Source of the DNA: Entomortierella parvispora
Lineage: Eukaryota > Mortierellomycota > Mortierellomycetes > Mortierellales > Mortierellaceae
Assembly: GCA_963573315.1 (NCBI GenBank)
Contig: OY752152.1
Span: forward strand, 1,099,001 to 1,163,000
Direction of reading: 5' to 3'
Length of the DNA stretch: 64,000 nucleotides
Position 1 is the stretch's first letter; each line of letters opens with the position of its first letter. Below the pieces are notes generated by a model. The model saw only the letters and a list, made by a program, of their open reading frames with translations. It ran no database searches and had not been told where the DNA came from. This document shows positions 1 to 16,300 of the stretch, one piece after another. The position numbers were made by a program, and so were the translations under genes.

Positions 1-970
1 TCTAGTTGCTCGAATCAAACTTGCTGCATTGCTGATGAGATTCCTCCTTGCGGTTGCATCTATCAAAGGAAGTAATTAGAGCAAGTTAGTCATGATGAGC
101 ATGTCTCTGGAATAAACACCGTTTGACAGGTATCGCTTTACCTCTGATAGCTGCCCCATAACAGAGTTCAAAGTAGATTCCCCGATCCACAGCCAAGCCC
201 ACAGTTGGAAGTTTGAGGTTGAAAGGTAGCCTGGCCGACAAGTCTAAGGAGATGATATCCACCTCAAATGTCCCGCAGGCTGCTTGGAAGGTCTTTTCGT
301 TTGTAGGCTGAACAGCCAATATATCGTAACTTGACACCACGGGGTTGTTTGTGTTCTATACGACAATCCCCAGAGGAATGGAACGGACAGATGTAGAAGT
401 TTGCTGTCAGTCAACGATGGTCCCTCTGCTTCCTGCTTGATGGTTTCAAGTGCAATTGTCTCCTTACGAATCCATAGTTCTGACTGACATCGTCGACTAC
501 GAGGGTCAATCGTGTATACTGCTTCAAGTTGAGTCCTGGGAGGTCGAGTTTTTTGATAGGATTCACCTACGGTTGGCGGTTCAAGAGGAAGAAGGGCAAC
601 CAGAAATAAGCAACTTTAGCCAATGTTGCACGACAGATCGTGAAATGATGGAGCAACAGCAACAATGAATATTTTACCTGGTTCTGGTTGATCTTGCCCG
701 TGATCTCATGGTTGTACGCGACAGCCTGGTATCCCACTAACACGCGAGCATCAGATTCAAGAGGTGAAAAGGATTGTTAACCGAAAGTAGCGTGGACCTT
801 TCCTGTACATCTATCGTAACAACAGAATCCTCGAGCTGCCGGGTTGATTGTGCTCTTGCTCACATACGGTGGACAAGCAATTCGACTCTTTTCCGGGTCT
901 CGAGCTGCTCCTGTGTCGCCTGGACAGCTCCTGTAGCACCGGTGACAGGAATGTTGAGATCGTAAAACAT
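1..970 (-). CDS. RPP1: RNase P/MRP protein subunit Rpp1 (p30), 3' end outside window
   Basis: This gene encodes the p30-type protein subunit of nuclear RNase P and RNase MRP, which process pre-tRNA and pre-rRNA. The exons I join are 868-970, 678-736, 468-566, 142-355 and 1-59, and the gene continues beyond the left edge. All joins keep phase and have GT...AG ends. The start MFYDLNIPV fits the family's opening strand (DLNIP/DLNV). Later the family's middle core is clear: SYDILAVQPTNEK, then DVDIISLD-like and RLPFNLKLPTVG, then IYFELCYGAAIRD. About 178 residues are visible of the roughly 270-300 expected. The RNase P p30 fold is a TIM barrel without its own catalytic residues. The gene is divergent from TBCD, with 713 bp between the start codons. 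Confidence 0.85.
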
Positions 971-1683
971 GGTGATGATATGCGGATGAAGTATGTGCGA
1001 TTCAGGTGGATGCAGCGGAAGGGTTATGACCTGATCGCGTGCAATGAGAAGTGGAGTGATTAGGGCTTTCTAGGAGTGAGGAGATGGACGGGATTGCGGG
1101 CTCTGCAGTCAGGCGGTCGGATATGCTGGGGAGTGACAGTTGTGTTCTGGGATGGATGCGTGTGCGGGTTGCGTCTGAGGGTATGAATGAGCACGCAGGC
1201 AAGCAAAGACGCAAGAGGGACAAGTCCATGCAAAAGTGCACCGCAAAATAAAAGAGAAAAGAAAAAAAAGATGTTTGCCGAGTGACTGTTCCCTTTGTCG
1301 TCGTCCTCCAAGCAAATCTGCTGCGACCTGAAAGGAGACGAGTGAGCCCAGGCAAGGACGAAGGGTGTTGACTCCATCCATCCATCCTTCCTTCCTTCCA
1401 TCCTCCGATCGCCCTTCTTCATCCCCTCCATTATAAAAACTGGCCCGCTGCACTCCTTCTCCCCCTCCTCCTCCCCTCGCTTCTCTTCCTCATCAGCACC
1501 GCCAGTCCGAGTCCCCATTATACCCTCGCAACCCAAACCCGCCTCGTCTTCTCTCCTTTGCTCTCCCTCAGGCACAGAGTCATTGCTTCCATCCCCTCAC
1601 GCCACCAAAAAAAAAAAAAAAAAAACTCAATCGACCCTCCCTTTTGTCGTTACACCGCAAGCGCTCTTTCTCTCATCGCCCAC
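971..1683. promoter_or_regulatory. Divergent intergenic region, RPP1/TBCD
   Basis: This 0.7 kb gap should hold the promoters and 5' leaders of the two divergent genes. It is strongly strand-biased: 1370-1560 is C/T-rich on the plus strand, with TCCATCCATCC and CCTCCTCC runs, and a poly(A) tract lies at about 1607-1625, 60 bp before the TBCD ATG. I see no TATA box. The minus-strand open frames here have repetitive composition and no recognisable domain, so I do not call them genes. Confidence 0.5.
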
Positions 1684-6381
<4,698 letters not shown>

Positions 6382-7488
6382 GTGTCACAGATGAAGCTTC
6401 CCCTTGTTTTGTTTTGTTTTACCACTCCAAGGTGACCGCATCGAACACGGCCTATCAATTGAAGAAGAATAAAGGCAAAAAGTTGATACCCTTACAGCTC
6501 TTGTCCTGCACAGTTGAGAGATGTATACAGTTGGTGCACGATGCGTAAGCTGAGAATGAACAAATTTGATGCAAAGGATCATGGCAGACATGAGGCCAGG
6601 CCAACCGTCGCGGTCCAACAATTTCAGGTACAAGGCACGGTTAAACGGCGCGATGTTGCCGAGGGTAGGGGCAAAGAGTCGTGGGTGAATCGAAGGACCT
6701 GGCGCTCCAAAGCGACCCATGGGACCCATGGGACCAACGGGAGTAGGGGCCAAGTCAGAAGGACGATGTGAGAGAAAGAGAGGGAAGGTCCAAGTGTGGT
6801 CCGAAGATTAGTGAACGCGTGAATGCAGAACGAGATCAAGATCATGGAACGATACTGGGTGCACAAAAGCAAGCTATTATTACCATATTACCATGTTACC
6901 ATATTACAAACATGATTTTCCTAGGAACCAAGGAAGGGGGGCTATGCTCCGGATGATCCCGGTACCCGGTGGCAATGTCCCGCCATGATGACAAAAGGGG
7001 GCCTCGCCAGACTAGGAGAAGAGCTGAGCAGAAAAAGGAAGCCCGACAGTGATTAGGAGGAGGAGGATGAATGAGCACCACGTTTTTTTTTTTTTTTTTT
7101 TTTTTTTTTTCTGAAAGAAGTTTTTCTTCGTTTGATCTTGATCTTGATCCCGACCACCATTCCATGCCTGTGCCCATCGATCCACACGATCTCGAGACGC
7201 CCCTTGTCTCCTTTTTTTAGTGAACCTTGTCCAGTGGGCTATCCCCTGTTTTTGGGGGGAAGGGGGGGAGAGGGAGGGGGGAGGAATGGCCCGTGTGGCA
7301 GCCAAGATGGATGCACCCGCGGAGCGTAGTTGGTTGTTTGGCCGCACTTTTATCTCCAGTCCAGATCGAGCTCGGTGTGTGGGCAAAAGGGAGGAGGAAG
7401 AGGAGGAGGAGGAGGAGGAGGAGACGGTCTGCACGCGCTAGTCGCAATGGGCATTGGGCATTGGGCATTGGAGGGACATGGCCAAGTG

Positions 7489-7544
<56 letters not shown>

Positions 7545-7545
7545 G
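7489..7545. repeat. GACA tetranucleotide microsatellite
   Basis: About 14 perfect tandem copies of GACA run without interruption, followed by a G6 run. It lies upstream of the GRR1-like gene, about 215 bp before its likely TATA box. Arrays of this kind vary in length between strains. Confidence 0.95.
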
Positions 7546-7758
7546 GGGGGCGGGGGATGGCATGGCATGGCACGGCATGGTCGATCGAACCAGACAGACA
7601 CAGACGCAGGCAAGACGGACGGGGCGGATGGGCAGGAATGATAGTGTATGATCGGCTGGCTATTGTTTCCTGTCTCCTGTCTGCCGTGCGGTCGACTCTT
7701 TGCAATGCTGGCAATGCCTTGCAGCAGTGGCTGTCTGCATGGCCTGCACCAGAACAGG

Positions 7759-7766
7759 TATAAAAG
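7759..7766 (+). promoter_or_regulatory. TATA box of the GRR1-like gene
   Basis: A consensus TATAAAAG lies 282 bp before the F-box gene start codon, just ahead of a T19 tract and a long pyrimidine-rich leader, typical of a fungal core promoter. A start site about 30-60 bp downstream would put the polypyrimidine tract at or near the transcription start. Confidence 0.5.
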
Positions 7767-8047
7767 GAAGGCCAATGCCGCGCCCCATGCGCACGGCACT
7801 CTTTTTTTTTTTTTTTTTTTCCTCTCTCTCTCTTTCTTTCTTTCCTTTTCTTGTTTTCGTTTTCTTTAGTTTCCTTCCTTCCTTTGCTCCTCCTCCTCCT
7901 CCTCCTTCTCCTCCTTCTCCTTCTCTCTCTCTTTCCTCCTCTTCTCTATCTGTCCTTCTTTCCTTCCTTCCATTCTCCCATTCCTCAACTCCCTTCCTTC
8001 TCTTTCTCTCCAAGCACTCTCCCTCCCTTCGCGGTCTGCTTGCTCCC

Positions 8048-11000
8048 ATGGACCTCGACTGGGACTCTGCCAACTCCATTGCCATTGCTCCCTTGTCCCC
8101 TTCCATCTCCCCACCCGCGCCCTCCCCTCTCGCCCGCTCCCCATCCTCCACCCCACCAGCCGAGATGGACCTCAGCCAGCCCGACCCCATGGACATTGAC
8201 CGCTCTGCCACCGCCACACCCACATGCCATAACCTCCACCTCCACCTCCTCAAGAAGGGCCCTGGGAGCGACAGCAGCTGCAGTATCAGCAGCATGACCA
8301 GCACCCTTATTTCTGCACTCGACGTCGGCCCACACCCAGACCTGGACAATGACCTTGTTCTTCCCATGGCCCTTGCCATGTCACCGTCCAGCAGCAGCAG
8401 CAGTCGGCGGAGCAGCTCCACCCCCTTGCACCAACACCAGCAACAACAACAACAACAACAACAACAAAAGCAGCAGCAGCCAGGAGACAGTGCGCAGGAG
8501 GAAGGGAAAGACGAGGAGGTCAAAGTCCTCCTGAGCAAGTCAGTCCCCATTCCCTCCGAGGTGGTCCTCCACATCTTTCGCTTCTTGAGCGCACCTCAGG
8601 ACCTGCGTGCAGCTGTCCTGGTCTGCAAACAATGGTGCCTTTGCGGTATGGAGCTGCTCTGGTCGAGGCCGGCCATGACCAACATGTCGGTTGTCGAGAG
8701 GATATGCAAGACCTTGACAGTTGGTGGCGTACAGGATGAACCACAGGAACCACAAGAACCACAGGAACAGGACAAGGAACTGGAACGGGAACTGAAACTA
8801 GACACGACGACGACGACAATGGCAACGACCACCGTGTTCCCGTACCAGGACTATGTGCGGCGACTGAACTTCTCGTTCCTGGGCCAGGACTTGACGGATG
8901 CTTCGCTGGTCCGGTTTACGGGCTGCTTGCGACTGGAGAGGCTGCTTCTTCCTGGATGCTCCAGCGCCACAGAGGATGGACTCAAGGCGATCCTCAGCGT
9001 TGGCCGCAGTCTCTATTCGTTGGATCTTTCCGGCGTTCCAGCGGTCACGGACTCTGTTCTCGAGCACATTGCCGCACATTGCCCCAGGCTGCATACTCTC
9101 TACCTGGCAGGATGCGCTGCGTTGACGGACGCATCCCTGATCAAGCTGGCATCCAGCTGTACGAGTCTGAAACGGGTATGTCCTCTTTCTCTTTCTCTCT
9201 GTCTCTCTGTGTTTGATGTGCGCATGATGATACCCCCGCTATATCACTATTTCGTAGTCGTACATTGGATACCTTTGACGAAGCATATTGTTTAGCCCAA
9301 ACGGCAGGATGGAGAGAGCAAAGAGCAACAGGGGCACATGGATAGGATGCGGACAGGATCTGTAGGGTGCAATGCAGCAATAGACAACAACAGCCGGACC
9401 AATGGGCAATGCTCTCATTCCGTAGTTGCATATGACACCGGGACATGCACTCACGCGCTGGTTTGCTCCCTTCCTTTTCTTCTTTAAATTGCATCCCCCA
9501 CCCGCCACGGAAATAGATCAAGCTCAACCGGTGTGCTCTCCTCACCGATGCATCCATCTTGGCCCTCACTCAGAACTGTCGCCATCTCATGGAAATCGAC
9601 ATGACCAGCTGCAACCTCTTGACCAACAATGCCATCCAATCGGTCTTCCAGTCTCTGCAACAGATCAGGGACCTTAACCTCACCCTCGTCAACCTAGTAA
9701 CGGACCTGGCCTTTACTGACTCGATTCCCGCTTCGACCTCCTCCTCCCCAGCTATTGCTGTACACTCGTCGTCTTTGTCCATGTCCCTCTCCTCCTCCTC
9801 CACATCGACTCTGATCCCTTTCATGCCAAAGCGTTTCGAGCAGCTCCGGGTCTTGAACCTGACGTCGTGTGTTCTCATTACGGACGAAGCTTTGGCAAGG
9901 ATCCTGCCAGCAGCACCTCGGTTACGCAATCTCACCTTGACCAAATGTGACCGGATCACGGACCAAAGTGCAAATTCGATCAAAGTGCTTGGCAAGCATT
10001 TGCACTATCTGCATCTAGGACATTGCTCCAAGTTGACGGACAAGGCGATTGCGACCTTGTCGCAACACTGCACACGAATTCGATATCTGGACTTGGCCTG
10101 CTGCTCAAAACTGACCGATGCAGCAGTGTTTGCGATGGCACAGCTGCCCAAGCTTCGTCGGATTGGGTTGGTAAAGTGCTCCAACATCACGGACCATGGC
10201 ATCTACGCCATGCTGATCTCCCAAATTGTTCCTCAGACGCTCGAGCGCGTGCATCTGTCGTATTGTGTCCACCTCTCCGATACTGCGGTTTCCACCTTGG
10301 TGCAACAGTGCACAAAATTGACCCACCTTTCTGTCACGGGAGTTCCTGCTTTCATGTCACCACGATACCAAAAGTTTTGTCGACTGGCGCCCTCGGAATT
10401 CACGGCCCATCAACGAGAGGTTTTTTGTGTGTTCTCGGGCAAGGGCGTGCGAGAACTTCGACAATTCATGAAGGAGAGCCCAGCCATTTCTACTTCGACC
10501 TTGTCCAACATTCAGAGATGTTATCGAATCATGGGCTCGACTGTGGCCTCCATGGTGGCGGGGGGTGAACACTCATCGACAATTCTGTCAAACTTGGGCT
10601 TTGAGCTTCAGGAGTCAGGTGCAGCCCCCAATACTACTACTGCGATACAACCGTCCTCCGACAACAACAATGATAACAACATGACAGCCGATGATGCCAT
10701 GAACTCAGATCCACAAGGCTTTGAAGCACTTCCATCAACAGATGTAGAGTCGATAGGAAGTCTTACTCAAGTACCAGATCAATATGAGCAGGAGCTACAG
10801 CCAGCACAGCTACACCAGCAGCAACTGAATTACATTGGAGGATCTCTGAGTAGTTTCATTCTGGACGATACTCAGCTGCTACAATGGCAGCAACAACTCC
10901 TTTCAGAGCAAGCCCAAAGGGAGCAACATCTTCACCACTACCACCACCAGTCTCATGTCCGAATCGGATCTTCAGCTTGGCGCGCAGCAGCGGTGGTAAA

Positions 11001-11433
11001 TGGGACAGCGTCTTCCTCTTTGGCCCTTGCCAGCCTTCCACCCTGCAGCCTCTCACATCCGACACCGGAGGGATTCGGGTCATCTGCGGCAGGAAGCAGT
11101 AGTGGCGGTAGTGGACATATAAGTCCTGTAAATGATGGATTGGATGACGACACTCTAGACACTTCTGCCGATGCCATGGCTTCCGCTTCAGCTTCAGGAG
11201 ATGTCGATGGTGTTCAAGACCATGACGATATGGATGCGGACGATGAGGATGTCTTTGGAGAAGATGAAGGTGAGGATGATGTAGAAGACGATCTTGATCT
11301 CGAAACGCGTCCGAGAGATCGTAGCCACCGTCACCATTCTCGACAGGATCGACGACGATTGACGACAACTGAGCAACCGTCGTCCTCTTCGTCTTCTGGC
11401 GCCTCGTCCAAGAACACGCGACGAAGGATCTGA
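8048..11433 (+). CDS. F-box/LRR protein, GRR1-like SCF substrate receptor
   Basis: Predicted substrate receptor of a Skp1-cullin-F-box ubiquitin ligase. Exons are 8048-9175 and 9517-11433 (1014 residues), joined across a 341-nt intron. The N-terminus is low complexity (S/P-rich, then a poly-Q run near residues 130-145). The F-box lies at about residues 166-205 and begins VPIPSEVVLHIFRFL. Cysteine-type leucine-rich repeats follow from about 275 to 770, repeating the pattern L-x-L-x-x-C-x-x-(I/L)-T-D. The tail has Q/H-rich, S-rich and acidic (D/E) stretches. This order matches Grr1 of yeasts and filamentous fungi, which acts in nutrient sensing and the cell cycle. The start at 8048 opens MDLDWDSAN; frames upstream run through the T/CT tract and are unlikely to be translated. 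Confidence 0.85.
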
Positions 11434-12021
11434 AGAGAGAAAATGAAGAGAGGAAAGAGGGAAAGAAAAAAATGTTTTCTGTTTGTTATCTCTGCATTCT
11501 TTACTCTAGACACCCGTTTTGAATAATATACCACTGGGACTCTTGTTCTATCAATTTGTCATCCCACACCTATAGGGATAGGCTCTCAACCTTGCCCAAA
11601 TCCCATGCCCACCCACACCATTCCCATTCCCCACCCCAAATTCCCCAAATTCCCCATTTTCCCCATTTCCCCCAAAGTCCACCCAATTTTTCCCCAAATA
11701 ACCTACAAGTTTCCCCATTTGGGTATGGGTGTGGGTATTGGTACGGGTATCAAATGTTTCTGCGTGCTCTCCATCTACGTATAGTACTGAAGGAGCTTCT
11801 GGCATTCTCCTGTAATTTTTGCCAATGGACCAATTGTACCTCCTTGCCGTCACCCAGAGAGGCTGATCTGCTCCTCTTTTCTACAACTACGTCCTTTGAA
11901 CACAAGATTTTCGGCCATGGTGGTTCTGATCGGGCGTCAGCTCTATCCTTGCATCGTGGACCCAGCCAGAAATTGAACTTGGATGCACCTCGGGTTCTCA
12001 ACTTTGGGGAGCACTCCCTTC

Positions 12022-12077
12022 TCAAATATTCGCCTCTATCTGCCGTCCTACCCTCCGTCTGGGATATGGGATAGGTG
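12022..12077 (+). repeat. Inverted duplication, left copy
   Basis: This segment starts TCAAATATTCGCCTCTATCT and ends GGGATAGGTG. It matches the reverse complement of 13123-13181 with small substitutions and indels, about 85% by eye. The two copies face each other across 1.05 kb that includes the hexamer array. Similarity fades outside the copies, so they could be ends of a decayed element or a local inverted duplication. Confidence 0.7.
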
Positions 12078-12639
12078 TCCATACCCATACCCATACCCAC
12101 GGGAGACCAGAATTTACAGCATCTGCAGCCATTTGCTCCGGCGGCTATTTCAACAACTGATGAAAGGCATGACCAAACCCCGCGGCTTACAATAGTGAAG
12201 TGGGTTTTTGACCTCAAATTCATGGCGGATCAAATCCTCTCCATTTGCTTTCTTCTTGCCTCATGTACTCGTAGCTGGTGTTTGATTTATATATATATAT
12301 TAACGGCACATGTCTACGTTATAGGATCGAATGCCAGATATCAGCGGCTACGTATCAGTTACCAAGGATGTCAGCAATGGAGGCGGGGAGGAAGGCAGGC
12401 GTTGGATGTTGATAATAAGACTAGCCTTTCCTTTCCAGGAACAGCAATGAATGCTCGGACGACGCTTGCAACTGTTTGAAGGTCTCCAAAGCGCAGCTGA
12501 GGGTCAATAAGTAGGGATTTTGTGGGTATTTGAGGAATGGGGGTTTGGAGGAAAAAATGCAGTATACATGGGATGGACTTTGGGGAAAATACCCATACCC
12601 ATACCTAGAGGTGTGGGTATAAGTGTGGGAATGGAGAAT

Positions 12640-12665
12640 GGGGAAAATGGGTATGGGTGTGGGTG

Positions 12666-12699
<34 letters not shown>

Positions 12700-12704
12700 G
12701 TATA

Positions 12705-12748
<44 letters not shown>

Positions 12749-13080
12749 CATGGTGTGGGCATGGTGTGGGCATGGGTGGGGCATGGGTGGGGCATGGGTG
12801 GGGCATGGTATGGGCATGATATGGGCATGATGGGTGGGGCATGGTATGGGTATGGGTATGGGATATAGGTATAGGTATGGGTATGGGTGGGGCATGGTAT
12901 GGGCATGGTGTGGGCATGATATGGGCATGGTATGGGCATGGTATGGGCATGGTATGGGCATGGTATGGGCATGGGTGGGGCATGGGTGGGGCATGGGTGG
13001 GGCATGGGTGGGGCATGGTATGGGCATGGTATGGGTATGGTATGGGTATGGTATGGGCATGGTGTGGGCATGGGTGTGAG
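12640..13080. repeat. G-rich hexamer/compound minisatellite (GGGTAT, GGGCATGGT)
   Basis: The plus strand starts with tandem GGGTGT/GGGTAT hexamers (12650-12745), then shifts to higher-order units built from TGGGCATGG(TA) and TGGGTGGGGCA, with another GGGTAT patch at 12845-12890. At least four G3 runs spaced by three bases occur many times, which fits the G-quadruplex consensus. It is not the usual TTAGGG telomere repeat, and single-copy genes flank it on both sides. Confidence 0.92.
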
Positions 13081-13122
13081 AGATGTAGGTATAGGCGCCG
13101 TCAAATGGGCAGACTCCAGACC

Positions 13123-13181
13123 CACCTATCCCCATACCCAAGGCGGAGGGTAAGACGGCAGATATAGGCGAGTATTTGGGA
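13123..13181 (-). repeat. Inverted duplication, right copy
   Basis: The reverse complement of this segment starts TCCCAAATACTCGCCTATAT and ends GGGGATAGGTG, pairing with 12022-12077. The shared core includes CTGCCGTC, TACCCTCCG and GATAGGTG. In one frame the two copies also translate to similar peptides (both contain KYSP-SAVLPS). Confidence 0.7.
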
Positions 13182-13322
13182 CGCAGAAACGTTTGAACGC
13201 GAATCAGAGGAACTAGCGGAAGCAGAACACACCACTGGATAGCCGGGCAAAGAAACAAACACAAAAACCTCAGTCTTTAAGACTCTTTAGTTTGCTAAGT
13301 CATACATTAGGTCCGCATTTCT

Positions 13323-16300
13323 CTATCCATGCAACGTTCCAAAGTAGATTGTACTCAGGAACAGGCATAGGTAAAATATCTGAAGGGCTTTAAATCCTAT
13401 GCTCTGGACCCAGGCCTCATCCTGACGAATCATTGTTTTCCACTCTGAGAGTCCCTGGCTCTCCAGAATAAAATCCATTTGCATCACTGTGAACGCTCTC
13501 ATTCGAACCAAGTCCTCAAGGACATTGTCAATGACCGCACGCGACACCCGAAATCGAGCTAGGATCTCGTCATACTCGCCGATAAAGGACAGTGAGTGGT
13601 AAGGGTTCTGGTACATCTGCGCCATTTGTCCTGGATCTGCGGCAGAACCACCACCACCACTGCCTACGGCCGCTGCCCCTCTTGGTACTCCGTTTGCACT
13701 CAAATAAGGATACCTCCTGGATGACATGATTCCTGGATTATGGTAAACATGGTGAAGAGGAAGAGGTTGTTGCGATCGGCGCTGTTGACTAGTCGCCGTC
13801 CGAAATCCACCAGGAGTACTCCCATTGGTATAGGACGATGAGGAGGACGATGAGGAGAAGGGACCTCCGTTTTCAAATGAGACCCCAGGGCCTGCGGCAC
13901 AAGTCCAAAGAGCGCAGTCTCCATGTTGAATCCATTCCTCCGTGGTGGTCTCTCCCAACCAGGCGCTGACATTGAGAGATGGGGGCTTGTTTCCATTGAA
14001 ATTCTTTGAAGTCCTCTCTGTCGATTCTGGTGACCCACTGACAAAAGGCGGCATAGTATTATGAGGCTGTTGTTGTGACAATGGCTGCTGTGGTCGTGAA
14101 GGTAAAGTTGGTCGACTTGGATCGGGATAAAATGTCCGCCCTGATCGTCCAAACTGAAAGTTCCAATCTGGCTCCTGTGGGGCAACACTTCTTCCAGAGA
14201 CGTCTTTCTCACCTTGAAAACCATAGCGGCGTCGACCTGCACTGAATCCCAGGCCTTGAAGTTGCTGTTGCTGTCGTTGCAGTTGTTCGGGATCATCAAA
14301 ATAAAGTCCTTCGAGTTCAGTACAGAACGGCGCGATCACCTCTGTGAGAAAATCCTCGCTGAAATGTTGTGTCTCTAGAACCAAAAAGCGTAAAGTCTTG
14401 CAGGTGCCTTTGAGGATCTCACTGACGCCCACCTTAGTCAACTTGACTGTGCCGAGCTCCAGTCTCTCCAAGGGTGCCACAATGACCTTCCGCTCCATTT
14501 TCTTTTTGGATGTATCGGTATCCTGTGCGCTCCCTTGTGTAGAATGTGTACCGCTGTTGGCATTGTTGTTCAATGAAACGATTGAGGATGCTACGGGAAC
14601 TCCTTCATACTCGATACCAAGACCCTCTAATAGGTCGCGGTCCTGGGCTAGAGATCGATGAACGGCCAAGACCCGGAGTCGTGGACATTTTGTCAAAAGA
14701 CTCGCCAGAGCTGAGCCGCCAACATCAACGCAGCTCGTTACAGTGAAAACTTCCAGAGAATGACCCGTGGCAGCAATCAGTTTTTCTATTGCGCTGTTCG
14801 TGACTGATCCTGGTCCTAAAAACACCTGCGACAGGCGGCAAGTCGGTATTTCGGTCAGAGGGGAGGATGCCTCCAGCTTGGATGATGGTCCTGAAAAAGC
14901 AGTAGATGCAGTTGTCGGTCGGGAGTCCTTTGCTTTCAAACTGCCTCTCAATCCGTTGATCAGGGCGCAGAGTAACTGATTGTCTACAAAGCCTCCTTGG
15001 AGTCGCAAATACCGAAGTTTGGAGAAACCGGTACCAAAAAGTCGATTGAGCTCATCTGGATTCTGAAGTCCGGCATCCTGCATTTTTTCGTTAGCGTGCA
15101 GGTCTAAAGAGTGGATCTGGTCTGGACAACGAGTGCGAAGGCACTCCAGGACCTTGACAAGTGATTGTGGAGAGGCCTGTGGGTGAGCGAAATTCAAGAC
15201 CACGCGCCGCACATGACGTCGGTATGGCCACTTGGATTGATGGAGTCGTGGTCTAGGTGACAACCCTTGGGCCTGATGTTGACCGCTCGATTGCGTAGCC
15301 GTATTGGGGAACGAAAAGTCCTTCCGAGTTCCGTTTGTAGAATCTGGATGAGTTGGACCAATGTCGCACGAGGAGGAGGATCTCTCCGTGTTTGAATCAA
15401 GACCTCCTTGAAATCTCGAAAACCGTTTTAAAGACCCATTCAGGGAATTGACCCAGCTCCTTTTGTTGCTGCTCCTGATGCCGTCATGGCTGCTGCTGGC
15501 GGGTGCGTGTTCTTCAGACACAAAACTAGCCTGCCTCGAGTTATTGTCAGATAGATTATTTTTCTGGATCGAAAAAGGAGGTGCGCTCCCTGAGCTGTAT
15601 ATAGCATTTACCGTAGCAGCAGCACCCACACCACTGCGGCTCCTTGAAGCGTCCAGAACGTCCACCACCGTCCTTTCCGTCCACGTTCCAGTTTCCGGAG
15701 AACGGGAGACAGTGGACCATAATCTTTTCTCGTCATCCTCTTCCTCAGTCAACTCCTGAATATTGGATCCAAAGACAGAGGGTAGCCGAAACCGGCCCTT
15801 TCCCGAGGCGACTGCTGGGTTGCTTTCGGATAAACCATCGTCCTTGTATAGCGTCGTCAGAAGGGATTCCATCTGGAACGCGTCATGTCCATGGAAGACC
15901 AGATTCCGCCACAGGAACTGTGCAGCTGCATCAGCAAACTGTCGACTCACCAATAAAAACTGAAATGGTGCGGCCAAATGAATGCTGTCATCAAAGTCGT
16001 CTCGGCACTCCTCCAAATCTTCATCTTCATCTCCACGGTCGGACGTTATAGACTCTTGAAGATCAATGTCGGCAGAATAATAACCAGGTGGTAATGTTGA
16101 CTCTCTGCCTATTGGTACCTCGGGGATGTTCGAGGATGTAACATATGGTCCCGTGATCATACTCCTGGCTCTACGTCTGTGCAGCCCATCCTGTTGTTGT
16201 AGACTGGACCCCGAACTTTGCGCTAAATCTATATTTGAATGTTCATGTACTGCTTCCAGAAGTTATTAAATCGAAGATGCTGTATGGAATCGTGAAGTTG

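Larger units (their letters stand above)
6382..8047. other. Repeat-rich gap between TBCD and GRR1-like gene
   Basis: This 1.7 kb stretch holds the TBCD 3' UTR and the long 5' region of the F-box gene. It contains T28 at 7083-7110, a GGA-rich run at about 7390-7425, three copies of GGGCATT at 7449-7470, a GACA tetranucleotide array at 7489-7545, T19 at 7802-7820 and a CT/CCT-rich leader from 7821 to 8040. The long open frames on both strands across these repeats are composition artefacts. A 114-residue minus-strand frame (6385-6729) is discussed as a finding. Confidence 0.7.
11434..13322. other. Convergent intergenic region with satellite DNA
   Basis: This 1.9 kb lies between the convergent 3' ends of two F-box genes. 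11600-11700 is C-rich (CCCCA runs). GGGTAT-type motifs start at about 11720, recur inverted at 12080-12105, and form the main array at 12640-13080. A diverged 56-59 bp inverted duplication brackets the centre. I see no gene here; the 150-230-residue minus-strand frames consist of repeated Pro-Tyr/His-Thr-type units from the array. Confidence 0.8.

Noticed and set aside
1060-1575. 171-codon minus-strand frame between RPP1 and TBCD
   Set aside because: Composition follows the C/T-rich strand bias, it overlaps two other equally open frames, and no domain is visible.
7660-8574. 304-codon minus-strand frame opposite the GRR1-like exon 1
   Set aside because: Antisense shadow of the CT-rich leader and S/P/Q-rich N-terminus; no motif.
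12640-12760. Internal telomere
   Set aside because: The unit is GGGTAT, not TTAGGG, and single-copy genes lie on both sides; an ancient variant telomere origin remains only a possibility.
12640-13080. Repeat array as a CRISPR array
   Set aside because: Units are 6-12 bp without unique spacers, and this is eukaryotic nuclear DNA.
12421-13264. Minus-strand frames of 170-234 codons rich in P, Y, H and T
   Set aside because: Pure translation of the G-rich satellite; units are too irregular for a protein repeat and there is no flanking coding sequence.
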